Assembly: GCF_000430665.1 (NCBI RefSeq)
Contig: NZ_AUML01000002.1
Span: 124,001 to 188,000, forward strand
DNA from: Aquimarina muelleri DSM 19832
Lineage (GTDB): Bacteria; Bacteroidota; Bacteroidia; Flavobacteriales; Flavobacteriaceae
Length of the DNA: 64,000 nt
Reading direction: 5' to 3'
The position numbers were made by a program, and so were the translations under genes. The notes below the pieces were generated by a model. It did no database searches and was not told the DNA's origin. It was given only the letters and a program-made list of their open reading frames with translations. Shown piece by piece: positions 51,595-61,226 of this stretch. How positions within the stretch are numbered: position 1 is the first letter of the stretch; every line of letters begins with the position of its first letter.

Positions 51595-52287
51595 TTATAA
51601 TATCTGTAATAGATCACTAGCTTTTGTAAAACTTTTAAAATTTGGATGATTTATTTCTTCATATATCATTTCATGTGCCCAAGTAGTATGAAATGGTATA
51701 TGAAATGCATGCGCTCCGATATTTAAAACAGGTAGAATATCTGATTTTAATGAGTTTCCAACCATTAAAAACTCATTTTCTTGAATATCCAGATGTTTCA
51801 CTAGTTTTTTATAGTGCTTTTCTGTTTTATCGGAAACAATTTCTATATGGTGAAAATATTTTTCTAGACCAGATTTAATTAATTTGCGCTCTTGATCCAA
51901 CAAGTCCCCCTTAGTAGCCATTACTAATCGATATTTTTTAGACAGCTCTTTTAACGTAATCTCTATACCATCTATTAGCTCTACTGGTGCTTCTAACATT
52001 TTTTTTCCTATATCGATAAGTTTCTGCACGAGCTCTATTGGCATGGTTCCTTTAGAAACAACTATGGCTGCTTCTATCAAAGAAAGTGTAAAGGGTTTGA
52101 TGCCATAACCATACAAAGGCAGATTTCCTATCTCCATATCAAAAAGCAACTTATTAGCTTCTTCTTTTGGCATATATCCTTCTAAAAGAGCACAAAAATC
52201 TTCTTCTGCTTTTCTAAAAAAAGTTTCATTTACCCATAGAGTATCATCTGCATCAAAGGCGATGACTTTTATGTTTTGTAGTGGCAT
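51595..52287 (-). CDS. HAD-family hydrolase
   Basis: 230 residues, haloacid dehalogenase superfamily with a helical C1 cap. Motif I is VIAFDADDTLWVNE (nucleophile Asp11, acid Asp13), motif II TKGD (VMATKGD), motif III lysine in KTEKHYKK, and motif IV VGNSLKSDILPVLNIG. Similar to YjjG/2-haloacid dehalogenase-like phosphatases; probable small-molecule phosphatase, substrate unknown. Confidence 0.88.
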   Translation of the reverse strand: MPLQNIKVIAFDADDTLWVNETFFRKAEEDFCALLEGYMPKEEANKLLFDMEIGNLPLYGYGIKPFTLSLIEAAIVVSKGTMPIELVQKLIDIGKKMLEAPVELIDGIEITLKELSKKYRLVMATKGDLLDQERKLIKSGLEKYFHHIEIVSDKTEKHYKKLVKHLDIQENEFLMVGNSLKSDILPVLNIGAHAFHIPFHTTWAHEMIYEEINHPNFKSFTKASDLLQIL

Positions 52288-52311
52288 TTTTTTTTAAAGT
52301 ATGTAAGTTTT

Positions 52312-52351
52312 AAATCAACACTCTGCAATGCAAAATGCAGAGTGTTGATTT
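52312..52351. terminator. Terminator after ettA
   Basis: 16-bp perfect stem (52312-52327 / 52336-52351), 8-base loop, containing CAACACTCTGCA; followed by T5 on the plus side and TAAAA on the other, 31 bases after the ettA stop. Confidence 0.75.
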
Positions 52352-52381
52352 TTCAATAATTTTACTAGTTTTTACCTCTAA

Positions 52382-54073
52382 TTATCGAACTAACTTCTTA
52401 TATTTAATACGTTTTGGCATTAAATCACCTCCTAAACGTTTCTTTTTATTTTCTTCATAATCCGAGAAGCTTCCTTCAAAGAAATATACTTGCGAATCTC
52501 CTTCAAAAGCTAATATGTGCGTACAGATTCTATCTAAAAACCAACGGTCGTGAGAAATCACTACGGCACATCCTGCAAAATTTTCTAAACCTTCCTCTAA
52601 AGCTCTTAAGGTATTTACATCCAAATCATTGGTAGGTTCATCTAAAAGCAAAACGTTACCTTCTTCTTTTAAAGTCATTGCAAGGTGTAATCGGTTACGC
52701 TCCCCCCCGGATAGTGTAGAAACTTTTTTGTTTTGTTCGCTTCCACTAAAGTTAAAACGACTTAGATATGCTCTTGAGTTTACTTGTCTGCCTCCCATCA
52801 TGACCAATTCCTGCTCGTCACTAAAGTTTTGCCAGATAGTTTTTTCTACATCTATATTACTATGGCTTTGGTCTACATACGCTATTTTGGCTGTGTCTCC
52901 TACAGTAAAGCTTCCTTTATCAGGTTGCTCCTCTCCCATTATCATTTTAAATATAGTGGTTTTACCTGCTCCGTTTGGACCAATAATCCCTACAATACCT
53001 GCTTGCGGAAGTTTAAAATTTAGATCTTCATATAGTAACTTATCTCCAAAAGCTTTACTTACTCCTGTAGCCTCTATTACATTGGATCCTAATCGTGGAC
53101 CATTTGGTATGTAGATTTCTAGTTTTTCATCTACTTGTTTCTGATCTTGGCTTAGTAATTTATCATAGTTACTTAAACGAGCTTTTTGTTTTGCCTGACG
53201 TCCTTTTGGAGCCATACGAACCCATTCTAATTCTCTCTCTAAGGTTTTTTGACGTTTCGAAGCTTGTTTTTGTTCTTGCGATAATTTTTTTGCTTTTTGG
53301 TCCAACCATGAAGAGTAATTTCCTTTCCAAGGAATCCCTTCTCCTCTATCTAACTCTAATATCCATCCTGCAACGTTATCTAAAAAGTACCTATCGTGTG
53401 TTACTGCAATTACAGTACCTTTATATTGTTGTAAATGATGCTCTAACCAATGTACAGATTCTGCATCTAAGTGGTTGGTTGGTTCATCAAGTAATAATAC
53501 ATCTGGTTCTTGTAATAAAAGACGACAAAGAGCTACTCTTCTTCGTTCTCCACCAGACAAAACTCCAATCTTTTTATCTGCATCTGGCGTACGAAGAGCA
53601 TCCATTGCTATTTCTAATTTTGTATCTAGCTCCCATGCGTTACTTGCATCGATCTGATCCTGTAGGCCTGCTTGTTTATCCATAAGTTCCTGCATTTTAT
53701 CAGGATTTTCATATACTTCTGGCAAGCCAAACATATCATTAATCTTATTGTACTCATCTAAAACAGCTACAGTTTCTGCTACTCCTTCTTTTACTACCTC
53801 GAGTACAGTTTTTTCGGGATCTAACTGTGGTTCTTGTTCTAATAAACCTACCGTATATCCAGGTGCAAAAACCACATCTCCTTGGTAGTTTTTATCTATT
53901 CCTGCTATAATTTTAAGTAATGTAGATTTACCCGAGCCATTAAGCCCCAGAATACCTATTTTAGCTCCGTAAAAAAAGCTTAGGTAAATATTTTTGAGAA
54001 CTGGAGTATTTGCACTTTTATAAGTCTTACTAACTCCCGACATCGAGAAAATCACTTTTTTATCGTCTGACAT
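52382..54073 (-). CDS. ettA: Energy-dependent translational throttle protein, ABC-F
   Basis: 563 residues with two ABC domains (Walker A GLNGSGKST and GPNGAGKTT; signatures LSGGERRRVALCR and LSGGERNRLHLAM; Walker B VLLLDEPTNHLD and VLLLDEPTNDLD), the arm insert of EttA and the P-site linker RQAKQKARLSNYDKLL. Binds the ribosomal E site and gates the first elongation steps according to ATP/ADP. Both catalytic glutamates are present. A CAL67264-family gene lies 53 bases upstream on the same strand, as is usual in flavobacteria. Confidence 0.97.
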   Translation of the reverse strand: MSDDKKVIFSMSGVSKTYKSANTPVLKNIYLSFFYGAKIGILGLNGSGKSTLLKIIAGIDKNYQGDVVFAPGYTVGLLEQEPQLDPEKTVLEVVKEGVAETVAVLDEYNKINDMFGLPEVYENPDKMQELMDKQAGLQDQIDASNAWELDTKLEIAMDALRTPDADKKIGVLSGGERRRVALCRLLLQEPDVLLLDEPTNHLDAESVHWLEHHLQQYKGTVIAVTHDRYFLDNVAGWILELDRGEGIPWKGNYSSWLDQKAKKLSQEQKQASKRQKTLERELEWVRMAPKGRQAKQKARLSNYDKLLSQDQKQVDEKLEIYIPNGPRLGSNVIEATGVSKAFGDKLLYEDLNFKLPQAGIVGIIGPNGAGKTTIFKMIMGEEQPDKGSFTVGDTAKIAYVDQSHSNIDVEKTIWQNFSDEQELVMMGGRQVNSRAYLSRFNFSGSEQNKKVSTLSGGERNRLHLAMTLKEEGNVLLLDEPTNDLDVNTLRALEEGLENFAGCAVVISHDRWFLDRICTHILAFEGDSQVYFFEGSFSDYEENKKKRLGGDLMPKRIKYKKLVR

Positions 54074-54126
54074 ATGTTCTGATATTATTATTTTTTATTA
54101 AGATGATTTGTATATATCTATTAGAA

Positions 54127-54303
54127 TTAGACTCTTCCTTTTAAGGCATTAAAAACCCAGGCAATTGCAAAAAAACCAATACCAACAGCGGCAAAACCAT
54201 ATCCTGACACATCTCTATATCTAAAAGCTCCTAATGCAATAAGTGCTAGTCCAACTAATATCATTATAAAAGTTGCCCAAGCTAAAACTGTATTTTTATT
54301 CAT
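54127..54303 (-). CDS. CAL67264-family small membrane protein
   Basis: 58 residues from the MNKNT start (another ATG lies 6 bases earlier). Two hydrophobic helices (LAWATFIMILVGLALIALGA and GFAAVGIGFFAIAWVFNA) joined by FRYRDVSGYG and ending ALKGRV. Matches the flavobacterial CAL67264 family, found upstream of ettA. Function unknown; probably cotranscribed with ettA. Confidence 0.85.
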   Translation of the reverse strand: MNKNTVLAWATFIMILVGLALIALGAFRYRDVSGYGFAAVGIGFFAIAWVFNALKGRV

Positions 54304-54309
54304 TCCCAT

Positions 54310-54632
54310 AAATTATTATTTAAGTTTAGTACGGTTGTTCAAATATTTAATAAATGAACAAATGCAAATATCGGTATTTTATCGTCAAAACACAGGTTTT
54401 TATAGAGTTCTTAAGACATAAAAACACCTTATCATCTGTTTTATAACAAATTAAAAAACGCTTTTAATAAAAAAACATTAAACAGGGATCTTAAAATAAT
54501 TTTATTAAATAACAAAAGAATAACATCTGTTATAATCTAATAATAGATTCATTTAAAATATTTTACTATCCTTTATAAACTCTATGTTTTTTGTATTTTC
54601 GTGCAAACAATACACACTCATAACACACACCA
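54310..54632. other. AT-rich divergent region before acyl-CoA carboxylase gene
   Basis: 323 bases. TATTTTCG at 54594-54601, one base off TAnnTTTG, is a candidate -7 box for the plus-strand gene, with a ~25-base leader. Otherwise only AT-rich DNA. Confidence 0.4.
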
Positions 54633-56261
54633 ATGGATATAAACTTTAATAAAAACGAAGATCATAATAAGCTTTTAGTATCAGATTTAAAACAGCGATT
54701 AGCTAAAGTAAAACTAGGGGGAGGCGAAAAACGGATTGAAAAACTTCATGCTAAAGGTAAATTAACAGCGCGCGAAAGAATTGATTATCTATTAGATAAA
54801 AATTCTAAATCTATAGAAATTGGAGCTTTTGCAGGAGAAGGTATGTACGAAGAGCATGGTGGTTGTCCTAGTGGAGGTGTGGTTGTAAAAATGGGGTACG
54901 TAAGTGGCAAGCAATGTATCGTAGTGGCTAATGATGCTACTGTAAAGGCTGGAGCTTGGTTTCCGATTACAGGAAAAAAAAATCTGCGTGCTCAGGAATT
55001 ATCTATCGAAAATAAATTACCCATTATCTATTTGGTAGATAGTGCAGGAGTTTATTTACCTATGCAAGATGAAATTTTTCCTGATAAAGAACATTTTGGG
55101 AGGATTTTTCGTAATAATGCTGTAATGAGTAGTATGGGGATTATTCAGATTTCTGCAGTTATGGGGAGTTGCGTTGCTGGTGGAGCTTATTTACCTATCA
55201 TGAGTGACGAAGCCCTTATTGTAGATAAAACAGGAAGCATATTTCTTGCTGGAAGCTATTTAGTAAAAGCCGCTATTGGCGAAAGTATCGACAATGAAAC
55301 TTTGGGGGGAGCTACTACCCATTGCGAAATTTCTGGAGTAACCGATTACAAAGCAAAAGATGATGCAGATGCTTTGGACACTATTAAAAATATAATGTCT
55401 AAAATTGGTGATTTTGAAAAAGCTGGTTTTAACCGAACTAAACCTACTGTTCCTAAAGAAAATCAAGAAGATATTTATGGCATTTTACCTAAAGCCCGAA
55501 ATGAGCAGTATGATATGATGGAAATCATTAAACGATTAGTGGATGATTCTGATTTTGAAGAATATAAAGCTGGATATGGACAAACTATATTAACTGGATA
55601 TGCAAGGATTGATGGTTGGGCTGTAGGTATTGTAGCTAATCAACGTAAAATTGTAAAAACCAAAAAAGGAGAAATGCAATTTGGTGGTGTCATCTATTCT
55701 GATTCTGCAGATAAAGCAACACGGTTTATCGCCAATTGTAATCAAAAAAAGATACCATTAGTATTTCTACAAGATGTTACTGGTTTTATGGTAGGGAGTA
55801 AAAGTGAACACGGAGGTATCATTAAAGATGGTGCAAAGATGGTAAATGCAGTGAGTAATAGTGTTGTTCCAAAATTTACTATCATAATTGGCAACTCTTA
55901 TGGAGCTGGTAATTATGCAATGTGTGGTAAAGCATATGATCCAAGGTTAATAGCCGCATGGCCTAGCGCAGAGCTTGCTGTAATGGGAGGTTCGCAGGCT
56001 GCAAAAGTTTTATTACAGATCGAAACCGCGTCTTTAAAAAAGAAAGGAGAACAATTATCTGAAGAAGATGAAAAAGCGTTATTTGATAAAATTAAAGCTC
56101 GCTATGACATGCAAACATCACCATATTATGCTGCAGCAAGAATATGGACGGATGCCATTATAGACCCTCTGGATACTAGAAAATGGGTTTCTATGGGTAT
56201 AGAAGCTGCTGATCATGCTCCTATCGAAAAGAAATTTAATTTAGGGATAATCCAAGTCTAA
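54633..56261 (+). CDS. Acyl-CoA carboxylase, carboxyltransferase (beta) subunit
   Basis: 542 residues with the two crotonase-like carboxyltransferase halves: GKLTARERIDYLLD, GGVVVKMGYVSGKQ, LVDSAGVYLPMQDEIFPD and GSCVAGGAYLPIMSDE in the first, and LQDVTGFMVGSKSEHGGIIK, GNSYGAGNYAMCGKAYDP and WPSAELAVMGG in the second. Transfers carboxyl from biotin to an acyl-CoA. The DEIFPDKEHFGRIF segment fits methylcrotonyl-/geranyl- or 3-methylcrotonyl-CoA carboxylase better than propionyl-CoA carboxylase, but the choice is uncertain. The biotin-carrying alpha subunit is not in the window. Confidence 0.9.
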   Translation: MDINFNKNEDHNKLLVSDLKQRLAKVKLGGGEKRIEKLHAKGKLTARERIDYLLDKNSKSIEIGAFAGEGMYEEHGGCPSGGVVVKMGYVSGKQCIVVANDATVKAGAWFPITGKKNLRAQELSIENKLPIIYLVDSAGVYLPMQDEIFPDKEHFGRIFRNNAVMSSMGIIQISAVMGSCVAGGAYLPIMSDEALIVDKTGSIFLAGSYLVKAAIGESIDNETLGGATTHCEISGVTDYKAKDDADALDTIKNIMSKIGDFEKAGFNRTKPTVPKENQEDIYGILPKARNEQYDMMEIIKRLVDDSDFEEYKAGYGQTILTGYARIDGWAVGIVANQRKIVKTKKGEMQFGGVIYSDSADKATRFIANCNQKKIPLVFLQDVTGFMVGSKSEHGGIIKDGAKMVNAVSNSVVPKFTIIIGNSYGAGNYAMCGKAYDPRLIAAWPSAELAVMGGSQAAKVLLQIETASLKKKGEQLSEEDEKALFDKIKARYDMQTSPYYAAARIWTDAIIDPLDTRKWVSMGIEAADHAPIEKKFNLGIIQV

Positions 56262-56263
56262 CA

Positions 56264-58093
56264 ATGAAAACATTATTTATAATTTTCATTGTTTTTAGTA
56301 GCTTTGGTATCCTTGCGCAATCTAATACCAATAACATAAAACAAATAGAGCTTAAATTAGCTGAATCCAAAGAGTTATTTCAAAAAAACTTAGATAGTTC
56401 TTTGTACTATTCTAATAGTGCATTGCAACTGTCTACGTTAATTAAAAATGATACCCTAATTGCTAAATCACATTTACAAAAAAGTAGTGTGCTTATTTTA
56501 AAAAAAAGATTTTCTGAAGCTGACTCTTTACTTCAAAATAATCTAAACAAAGATTTACCCAAACATATTAAAGGTCAAACTTTACATAATCTGGCTACGA
56601 TACAGTATTACAAACAGGATTTTGAAAAAGCTTTAGGTATTTATCTTAAAGCTGCTAAAATACTCGAACAGGCCAAAAACTCGAAGCAACTTGTTAATAC
56701 CTATACTAATATTGGGTCTATTAATGCTGCTCTTAAAAATTTCAAGAACGCGCAAAAATATTTAGAAAGAGCTTTGCCATTAAGTGAATTTAATGAAATG
56801 ATTAAGCTACAAATTCTGGTAAATTTATGTAATATTTATCTTGAACAAAAAATGTTTAAAAAATATACAGACAACATATTTGAAGCCGAAAAACTTGCTA
56901 AAAAATATAATTCTAAAAACACTCTTTCTGTTATTTATACTAACTTATCTAACTATTATACCGAAAATGACACAAACTACGATCTTGCTCTTACCTATGG
57001 AAAAAAAGCTATTTCTTTAAAAAAAGAGTTGAACCAAATACAAACTATAAACGTTACCTATAATAATGTTGGGCATTCTTATCTAAAAAAAGGAGAATAT
57101 AAAAAAGCCATAGCATACATGGATAGTGCTATGATTGGTGCTCAAGGAATACTAAAGACGTATATCTATAATAATTTAAAAGATTCTTATTTAGGGATAA
57201 ATAATTATAAAAAAGCATTGTTTTATGCTGATTTAAAAGATTTTCATAAAGATTCTATTGTAGATGCTAAACAAAAAGAGAAAGTAGCTGAACTGACCGA
57301 AAAATTTGAATCGGAAAAACAACAACAACAAATAGATATTCTAGATTCTAAAAATCAAATACAAGCGCTCACTATAAAACAGCAAAATTATATATTAGTT
57401 GCATTAATTGTTTTTGCTCTTTTACTACTAATTTTAGGATATTTTGGTTTTAAAAATTATAAAACAAAACAAAAATTAAATACTTTATTACTGCAACAAA
57501 AATTAAGAAAAATACAACTTAACCCTCATTTTTTATTTAATGCATTACAGAGTATTCAAAATTTTATACATCAAAATGATAAGGAGAAATCCAGCTCCTA
57601 TTTAACTAGTTATTCCAAATTAATTAGATTAATCTTAGAAAAATCTGATCATGATTTTATAAGTGTTGCAGAGGATAAACAAGCTTTAGAAGCTTATCTT
57701 GATTTGCAAAAAATTAATCAAAACAATGTTTTTTCTTATACCATACAAATACAAAATAATGTAGAAGAAGATTTTGATATTTTGCCTCCTTTAATTACCC
57801 AACCTTTTGTTGAAAATGCTATTCTTCATGGATTAAAAGATAAAACAGAAGGATTGATTACTATAAAATATTATAAAAATAACACAGATTTATGTGTTTC
57901 TATTAAAGATAATGGTAGAGGTTTTGAAATACATAAAGAGGATTCTAAAAAATTACATAAATCTATGAGTATGCAAATAGTAAGGGAGCAATTAAAAAAC
58001 CTAAATAAAACTTCTAAAAAAATTAATGGAAATGTTTCTATAGGATCTTCTCCCAAAGGAACAGAAGTAGTTTTAACATTTGCAGCTGCTTAA
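56264..58093 (+). CDS. LytS-type sensor kinase with TPR repeats
   Basis: 609 residues: signal peptide (1-19), about seven TPR repeats (~35-310) outside the membrane, coiled coil (~320-365), one transmembrane helix (~372-392) and a His_kinase/HATPase region (~405-609). The phospho-acceptor His422 is in KIQLNPHFLFNALQSIQNF; the ATP site has PPLITQPFVENAILHGLKD and DNGRGFE. It begins 2 bases after the carboxylase stop and is followed 12 bases later by its LytTR regulator. TPRs suggest a protein or peptide signal. Confidence 0.93.
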   Translation: MKTLFIIFIVFSSFGILAQSNTNNIKQIELKLAESKELFQKNLDSSLYYSNSALQLSTLIKNDTLIAKSHLQKSSVLILKKRFSEADSLLQNNLNKDLPKHIKGQTLHNLATIQYYKQDFEKALGIYLKAAKILEQAKNSKQLVNTYTNIGSINAALKNFKNAQKYLERALPLSEFNEMIKLQILVNLCNIYLEQKMFKKYTDNIFEAEKLAKKYNSKNTLSVIYTNLSNYYTENDTNYDLALTYGKKAISLKKELNQIQTINVTYNNVGHSYLKKGEYKKAIAYMDSAMIGAQGILKTYIYNNLKDSYLGINNYKKALFYADLKDFHKDSIVDAKQKEKVAELTEKFESEKQQQQIDILDSKNQIQALTIKQQNYILVALIVFALLLLILGYFGFKNYKTKQKLNTLLLQQKLRKIQLNPHFLFNALQSIQNFIHQNDKEKSSSYLTSYSKLIRLILEKSDHDFISVAEDKQALEAYLDLQKINQNNVFSYTIQIQNNVEEDFDILPPLITQPFVENAILHGLKDKTEGLITIKYYKNNTDLCVSIKDNGRGFEIHKEDSKKLHKSMSMQIVREQLKNLNKTSKKINGNVSIGSSPKGTEVVLTFAAA

Positions 58094-58105
58094 TTAATCA
58101 TTTAT

Positions 58106-58858
58106 ATGAATACTACTATATCTTGTTTTATTGTAGAAGATGACCCTCAGGCATTAGAATACTCCTCCTCTATTATAAAAAATTATGAAACCATGCATAT
58201 TGTGGGTAATTCAGATAGTATTACTGAAGCTGCAAGACTAATAAAAAAACTAAAACCCAATTTTATAATCTTAGATGTTTTTCTTAGAGATGGCAATGCT
58301 TTTGATTTTTTAAAACTGTTTGACGAAATTAACTTTAAAATCATCTTTACGACATCGTATGCCAAATATGCTATTGATGCTTTTAAATTTAGTGCGTTAG
58401 ATTATTTATTAAAACCTTTTGAAGAAAAAGAATTAATTACAGCCTTAGATAAAGTTTCAAAAGATATTCATAAAGATAATTACAAATATCAACTACACAC
58501 ATTACTTCATAATTTTTCTAATAATGAAGATTCAAGAAAAATAGTTCTAAAAAATGCAGATGCCATGCACATAGTTGTTTTAAAAGACATTCTCTATGCA
58601 AAATCTGATAATAATTATACCACATTTTTACTTACGAATGATAAAGAAATACTGGTTTCTAAACCTTTAAAATCATTTAATGAAAAACTTGTCCCTTATA
58701 ATTTTTATAGAGTTCATCAAAGTTTTCTAATCAATCTTCATCATATTTCTTCTTTTGATAAACGCAATGAAGAAGTTATTTTAAAACAATCTTATTCTGT
58801 TCCTGTAGCCCAAAGTAGAAAAAAAGACTTAATAGAATATATAAATCAACTTTTTTAA
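58106..58858 (+). CDS. LytTR-family response regulator
   Basis: 250 residues: receiver domain (1-120) with acidic pocket Glu11-Asp12-Asp13, phospho-acceptor Asp57 in FIILDVFLRDGNA and Lys in LLKPFEEKE, then a LytTR DNA-binding domain (~140-248) with DILYAKSDNNYTTF, KPLKSFNEKLVPYNFYRVHQ and SFLINLHHISSFDK. Cognate partner of the adjacent TPR kinase. Its targets are not evident. Confidence 0.94.
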   Translation: MNTTISCFIVEDDPQALEYSSSIIKNYETMHIVGNSDSITEAARLIKKLKPNFIILDVFLRDGNAFDFLKLFDEINFKIIFTTSYAKYAIDAFKFSALDYLLKPFEEKELITALDKVSKDIHKDNYKYQLHTLLHNFSNNEDSRKIVLKNADAMHIVVLKDILYAKSDNNYTTFLLTNDKEILVSKPLKSFNEKLVPYNFYRVHQSFLINLHHISSFDKRNEEVILKQSYSVPVAQSRKKDLIEYINQLF

Positions 58859-58988
58859 GATTCTTTTAAAACTCTATCGATTTCTAAAAATCTACCTTCT
58901 AATTCACATTTTCAAGAAACGCTGTTATTAATAAGTCTAATTTCGACTTATAATTAATCATTTCACTCACTTAGTTAACAGCAAAACA

Positions 58989-59621
58989 ATGACAAAAGTA
59001 CTTATAACTTTAATTTCTATTCTAGTATTATCATCCTGTGGGAAAGATAAAAAGGAAGAACAAGAACCAGGTTTATTCGATATTATAGAAGGGGTTTCTG
59101 ATTTACGAAAAGTAGCCGATGAAGCAGAAAAAATAGAAGAGGATAATGAGAAGTTAATGAATACAAAACCTATATCTAATGAAGAAATAAAAGCTTTTTT
59201 ACCAGAACAAATACTAGAGTATCCAAGAAAAAAGTTTTCTATTGGTAATCAATTTATGTCAGAAATTAGAATGGGAGAAGCTGAATATGAAAGTGAAAAT
59301 GGTCAGAAAATCTTATTATCCATAATAGATGGTGCTGGCGAAGCTGGAAGTTCTATGATTATGCTTGCTCGTTTAGGGTTTACACAAGATTTTGAAGAGC
59401 AAAATGAGCGAGGATACAAAAAATCGACAACAATTAATGGATATAAAGCTACAGAAGAAATAGAAAAAGATGCCTATAATGATGGCGAAAATTCTAAAAT
59501 TGAACTTCTTATTGCTAATAGGTTTTTGGTTTCTATGGAAGGAGATCAAGTTTCTCTAAATGAGTTAAAAAAGGGGTTTTCTCAACTCAATTCAAAAAAA
59601 CTAGAAGAAAAAGCTAATTAG
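58989..59621 (+). CDS. Lipoprotein of unknown function
   Basis: 210 residues. Lipobox LSSC (Cys17), then a charged helix (~20-60, LRKVADEAEKIEEDNEKLM), then an alpha/beta domain (~65-205: FLPEQILEYPRKKFSIGNQF, AEYESENGQKILLSIIDGAG, NGYKATEEIEKDA, IELLIANRFLVSMEGDQVSL). Resembles families of envelope proteins that measure or bind, but I cannot name one. First of three genes in the same direction with short gaps; TAATTTCG at ~58937 is a weak -7-like element. Confidence 0.75.
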   Translation: MTKVLITLISILVLSSCGKDKKEEQEPGLFDIIEGVSDLRKVADEAEKIEEDNEKLMNTKPISNEEIKAFLPEQILEYPRKKFSIGNQFMSEIRMGEAEYESENGQKILLSIIDGAGEAGSSMIMLARLGFTQDFEEQNERGYKKSTTINGYKATEEIEKDAYNDGENSKIELLIANRFLVSMEGDQVSLNELKKGFSQLNSKKLEEKAN

Positions 59622-59664
59622 TTCTACTCGATTCTAAAGTCTCCTAATTGATAATCAAAAAAAA

Positions 59665-60357
59665 ATGAAAAAAATATTTTCTATTAGTATTCTGCTATTT
59701 ATGATGCAATCTTGCTATGTAATGAAAAAATCAAATGAGTTTTTTGGAATAGAAACCTCTACCAAAAATACTTTGTACCTTATAGATATATCTGGTAGTA
59801 TGGAAGGAATTGATGAAGGTTCTGTAAAAGATCAGGTAATGCGAGAGGTTGGTAATAAAGCTGGCAATAAAGTAAGTAATCTTATTGGAGGCAAAGTTGG
59901 TAGCATACTAGGCAAACAAGTCACGAAACAAGCTACAAAGCTAGGTGCTGTAAAACGTAAACTAATCCCTGCTATTAAAGGGTTACCCGATGGTAAGAAA
60001 TTTACGATTTTTACTTTTGAAAACGATGTAAAAAAACAATCTACAGAATTTAGAATTGCTAATAATATGGTTCGAACATCGGCTAACATATTTGTAGAAA
60101 ACTTAAAAGCAGGCGGTGGTACTAATACGCTAGCTGGCTTATTAGAAGCTTTATCTTTAAACGAAGTACAGGAAATTGTATTGATGAGTGATGGATTACC
60201 TAATGATAGTCCTGATAGTATTTTAAAAGAAATCAGAAAAGTAAACATCAATAAAACTATCATACATACTATTGCTTTTGGAGAAGACGCAGATCATAAC
60301 TTTATGAGGTCATTAGCTGAAGAAAACAATGGCACTTTTATTACTTCAAAAATGTAA
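59665..60357 (+). CDS. Von Willebrand factor A lipoprotein with Gly-rich insert
   Basis: 230 residues: lipobox MQSC (Cys17); VWA domain from ~34. MIDAS motif D41-I-S-G-S, later Thr in GGGTNTLAG and Asp in LMSDGLPNDSP are all present, so a divalent metal should bind. Between the MIDAS strand and the next strand lies an unusual ~35-residue insert (61-95) with spaced glycines (EVGNKAGNKVSNLIGGKVGS), which could form a membrane-active or packing helix. Envelope-exposed; ligand unknown. Confidence 0.85.
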   Translation: MKKIFSISILLFMMQSCYVMKKSNEFFGIETSTKNTLYLIDISGSMEGIDEGSVKDQVMREVGNKAGNKVSNLIGGKVGSILGKQVTKQATKLGAVKRKLIPAIKGLPDGKKFTIFTFENDVKKQSTEFRIANNMVRTSANIFVENLKAGGGTNTLAGLLEALSLNEVQEIVLMSDGLPNDSPDSILKEIRKVNINKTIIHTIAFGEDADHNFMRSLAEENNGTFITSKM

Positions 60358-60362
60358 TTATT

Positions 60363-61070
60363 ATGAAAAATAAAATATCAAAAAACATAGTATTAACGCT
60401 GTGTTCTTTTCTAATTATATCTTTATCAAATGCTCAGGATTGTAATACAGTCCCTTTTATGAAAAAAGGAGCTATATTAGAATATACAGACTACAACAAA
60501 AAGGGAAAACAACAGAGTACTACCATACATGAAACTTTATCCTCTTCAAAACAAAATAAAAACACCAATGCTACTATAAAAGCAACAGTAGATAAAGGTA
60601 AAAATCATGAGAAATTTAGTGCCGAATATAATGTAACCTGTACTAATGGGTTATTTCAAATAGATATGCTTCGTTTTTTTAATTTAGATAAGCTTTCAGA
60701 GCAAAATAAAAATAATTTGAGTTTAAAAATAGATGGAGATGTACTTGAGTTTCCATCTGGTATGAAACCAGGTGATGAACTTAATGATGGTGCAATATCT
60801 ATTAAAGTTAATAGCAATAGCTTTACACTTGTTACCATGAACTTTACCGTTTTTAATAGAGAAATCATTGGAGAAGAAAAAATTACCACTTCAGCAGGAA
60901 CTTATCATTGTAAAAAAGTAACCTTTGATTTTGAATCCAAATTTGGTTTTTTGAACATAAAAGGGACTGGTATAGAGTGGTATTATAATGATGTAATGAT
61001 TATACGATCAGAATCTTATAATAAAAAAGGTAAGCTAATAGGTTATCACGAATTGACTAAAATACAATAG
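60363..61070 (+). CDS. Exported DUF3108-like (TapB-type) protein
   Basis: 235 residues with signal peptide (1-24, ending SNAQ) and a beta-rich fold: MKKGAILEYTDYNKKGKQQS near the N-terminus, GDVLEFPSGMKPGDELNDG in the middle and TSAGTYHCKKVTFDFESKFG, GTGIEWYYNDVMIIRSESYN towards the end. This matches the DUF3108-like family. Only 5 bases after the VWA gene, so cotranscribed. Function unknown; related proteins are periplasmic. Confidence 0.78.
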   Translation: MKNKISKNIVLTLCSFLIISLSNAQDCNTVPFMKKGAILEYTDYNKKGKQQSTTIHETLSSSKQNKNTNATIKATVDKGKNHEKFSAEYNVTCTNGLFQIDMLRFFNLDKLSEQNKNNLSLKIDGDVLEFPSGMKPGDELNDGAISIKVNSNSFTLVTMNFTVFNREIIGEEKITTSAGTYHCKKVTFDFESKFGFLNIKGTGIEWYYNDVMIIRSESYNKKGKLIGYHELTKIQ

Positions 61071-61115
61071 AATTTTTTGTATTGTAAGAAGGTATTTTTT
61101 ATAAAAAGTATAATT

Positions 61116-61135
61116 TACCTATTTATAAATAGGTA
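61116..61135. repeat. Perfect 20-bp palindrome
   Basis: TACCTATTTA-TAAATAGGTA, perfectly self-complementary, 46 bases after the DUF3108-like stop and ~90 before the next gene. Could be an operator or an end-of-transcript hairpin; no U-tract follows. Confidence 0.5.
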
Positions 61136-61226
61136 GAAATAGTCTAAGCAACTTATTACAATTTTAAAAACTACTTCCCTTATTATACTACTTTCTACAA
61201 GTAAATCGTTATAAATGTAAAAATTT

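Noticed and set aside
53095-53685. 196-codon plus-strand frame opposite ettA
   Set aside because: Leucine/valine-rich antisense shadow of conserved ABC-F sequence; no independent evidence.
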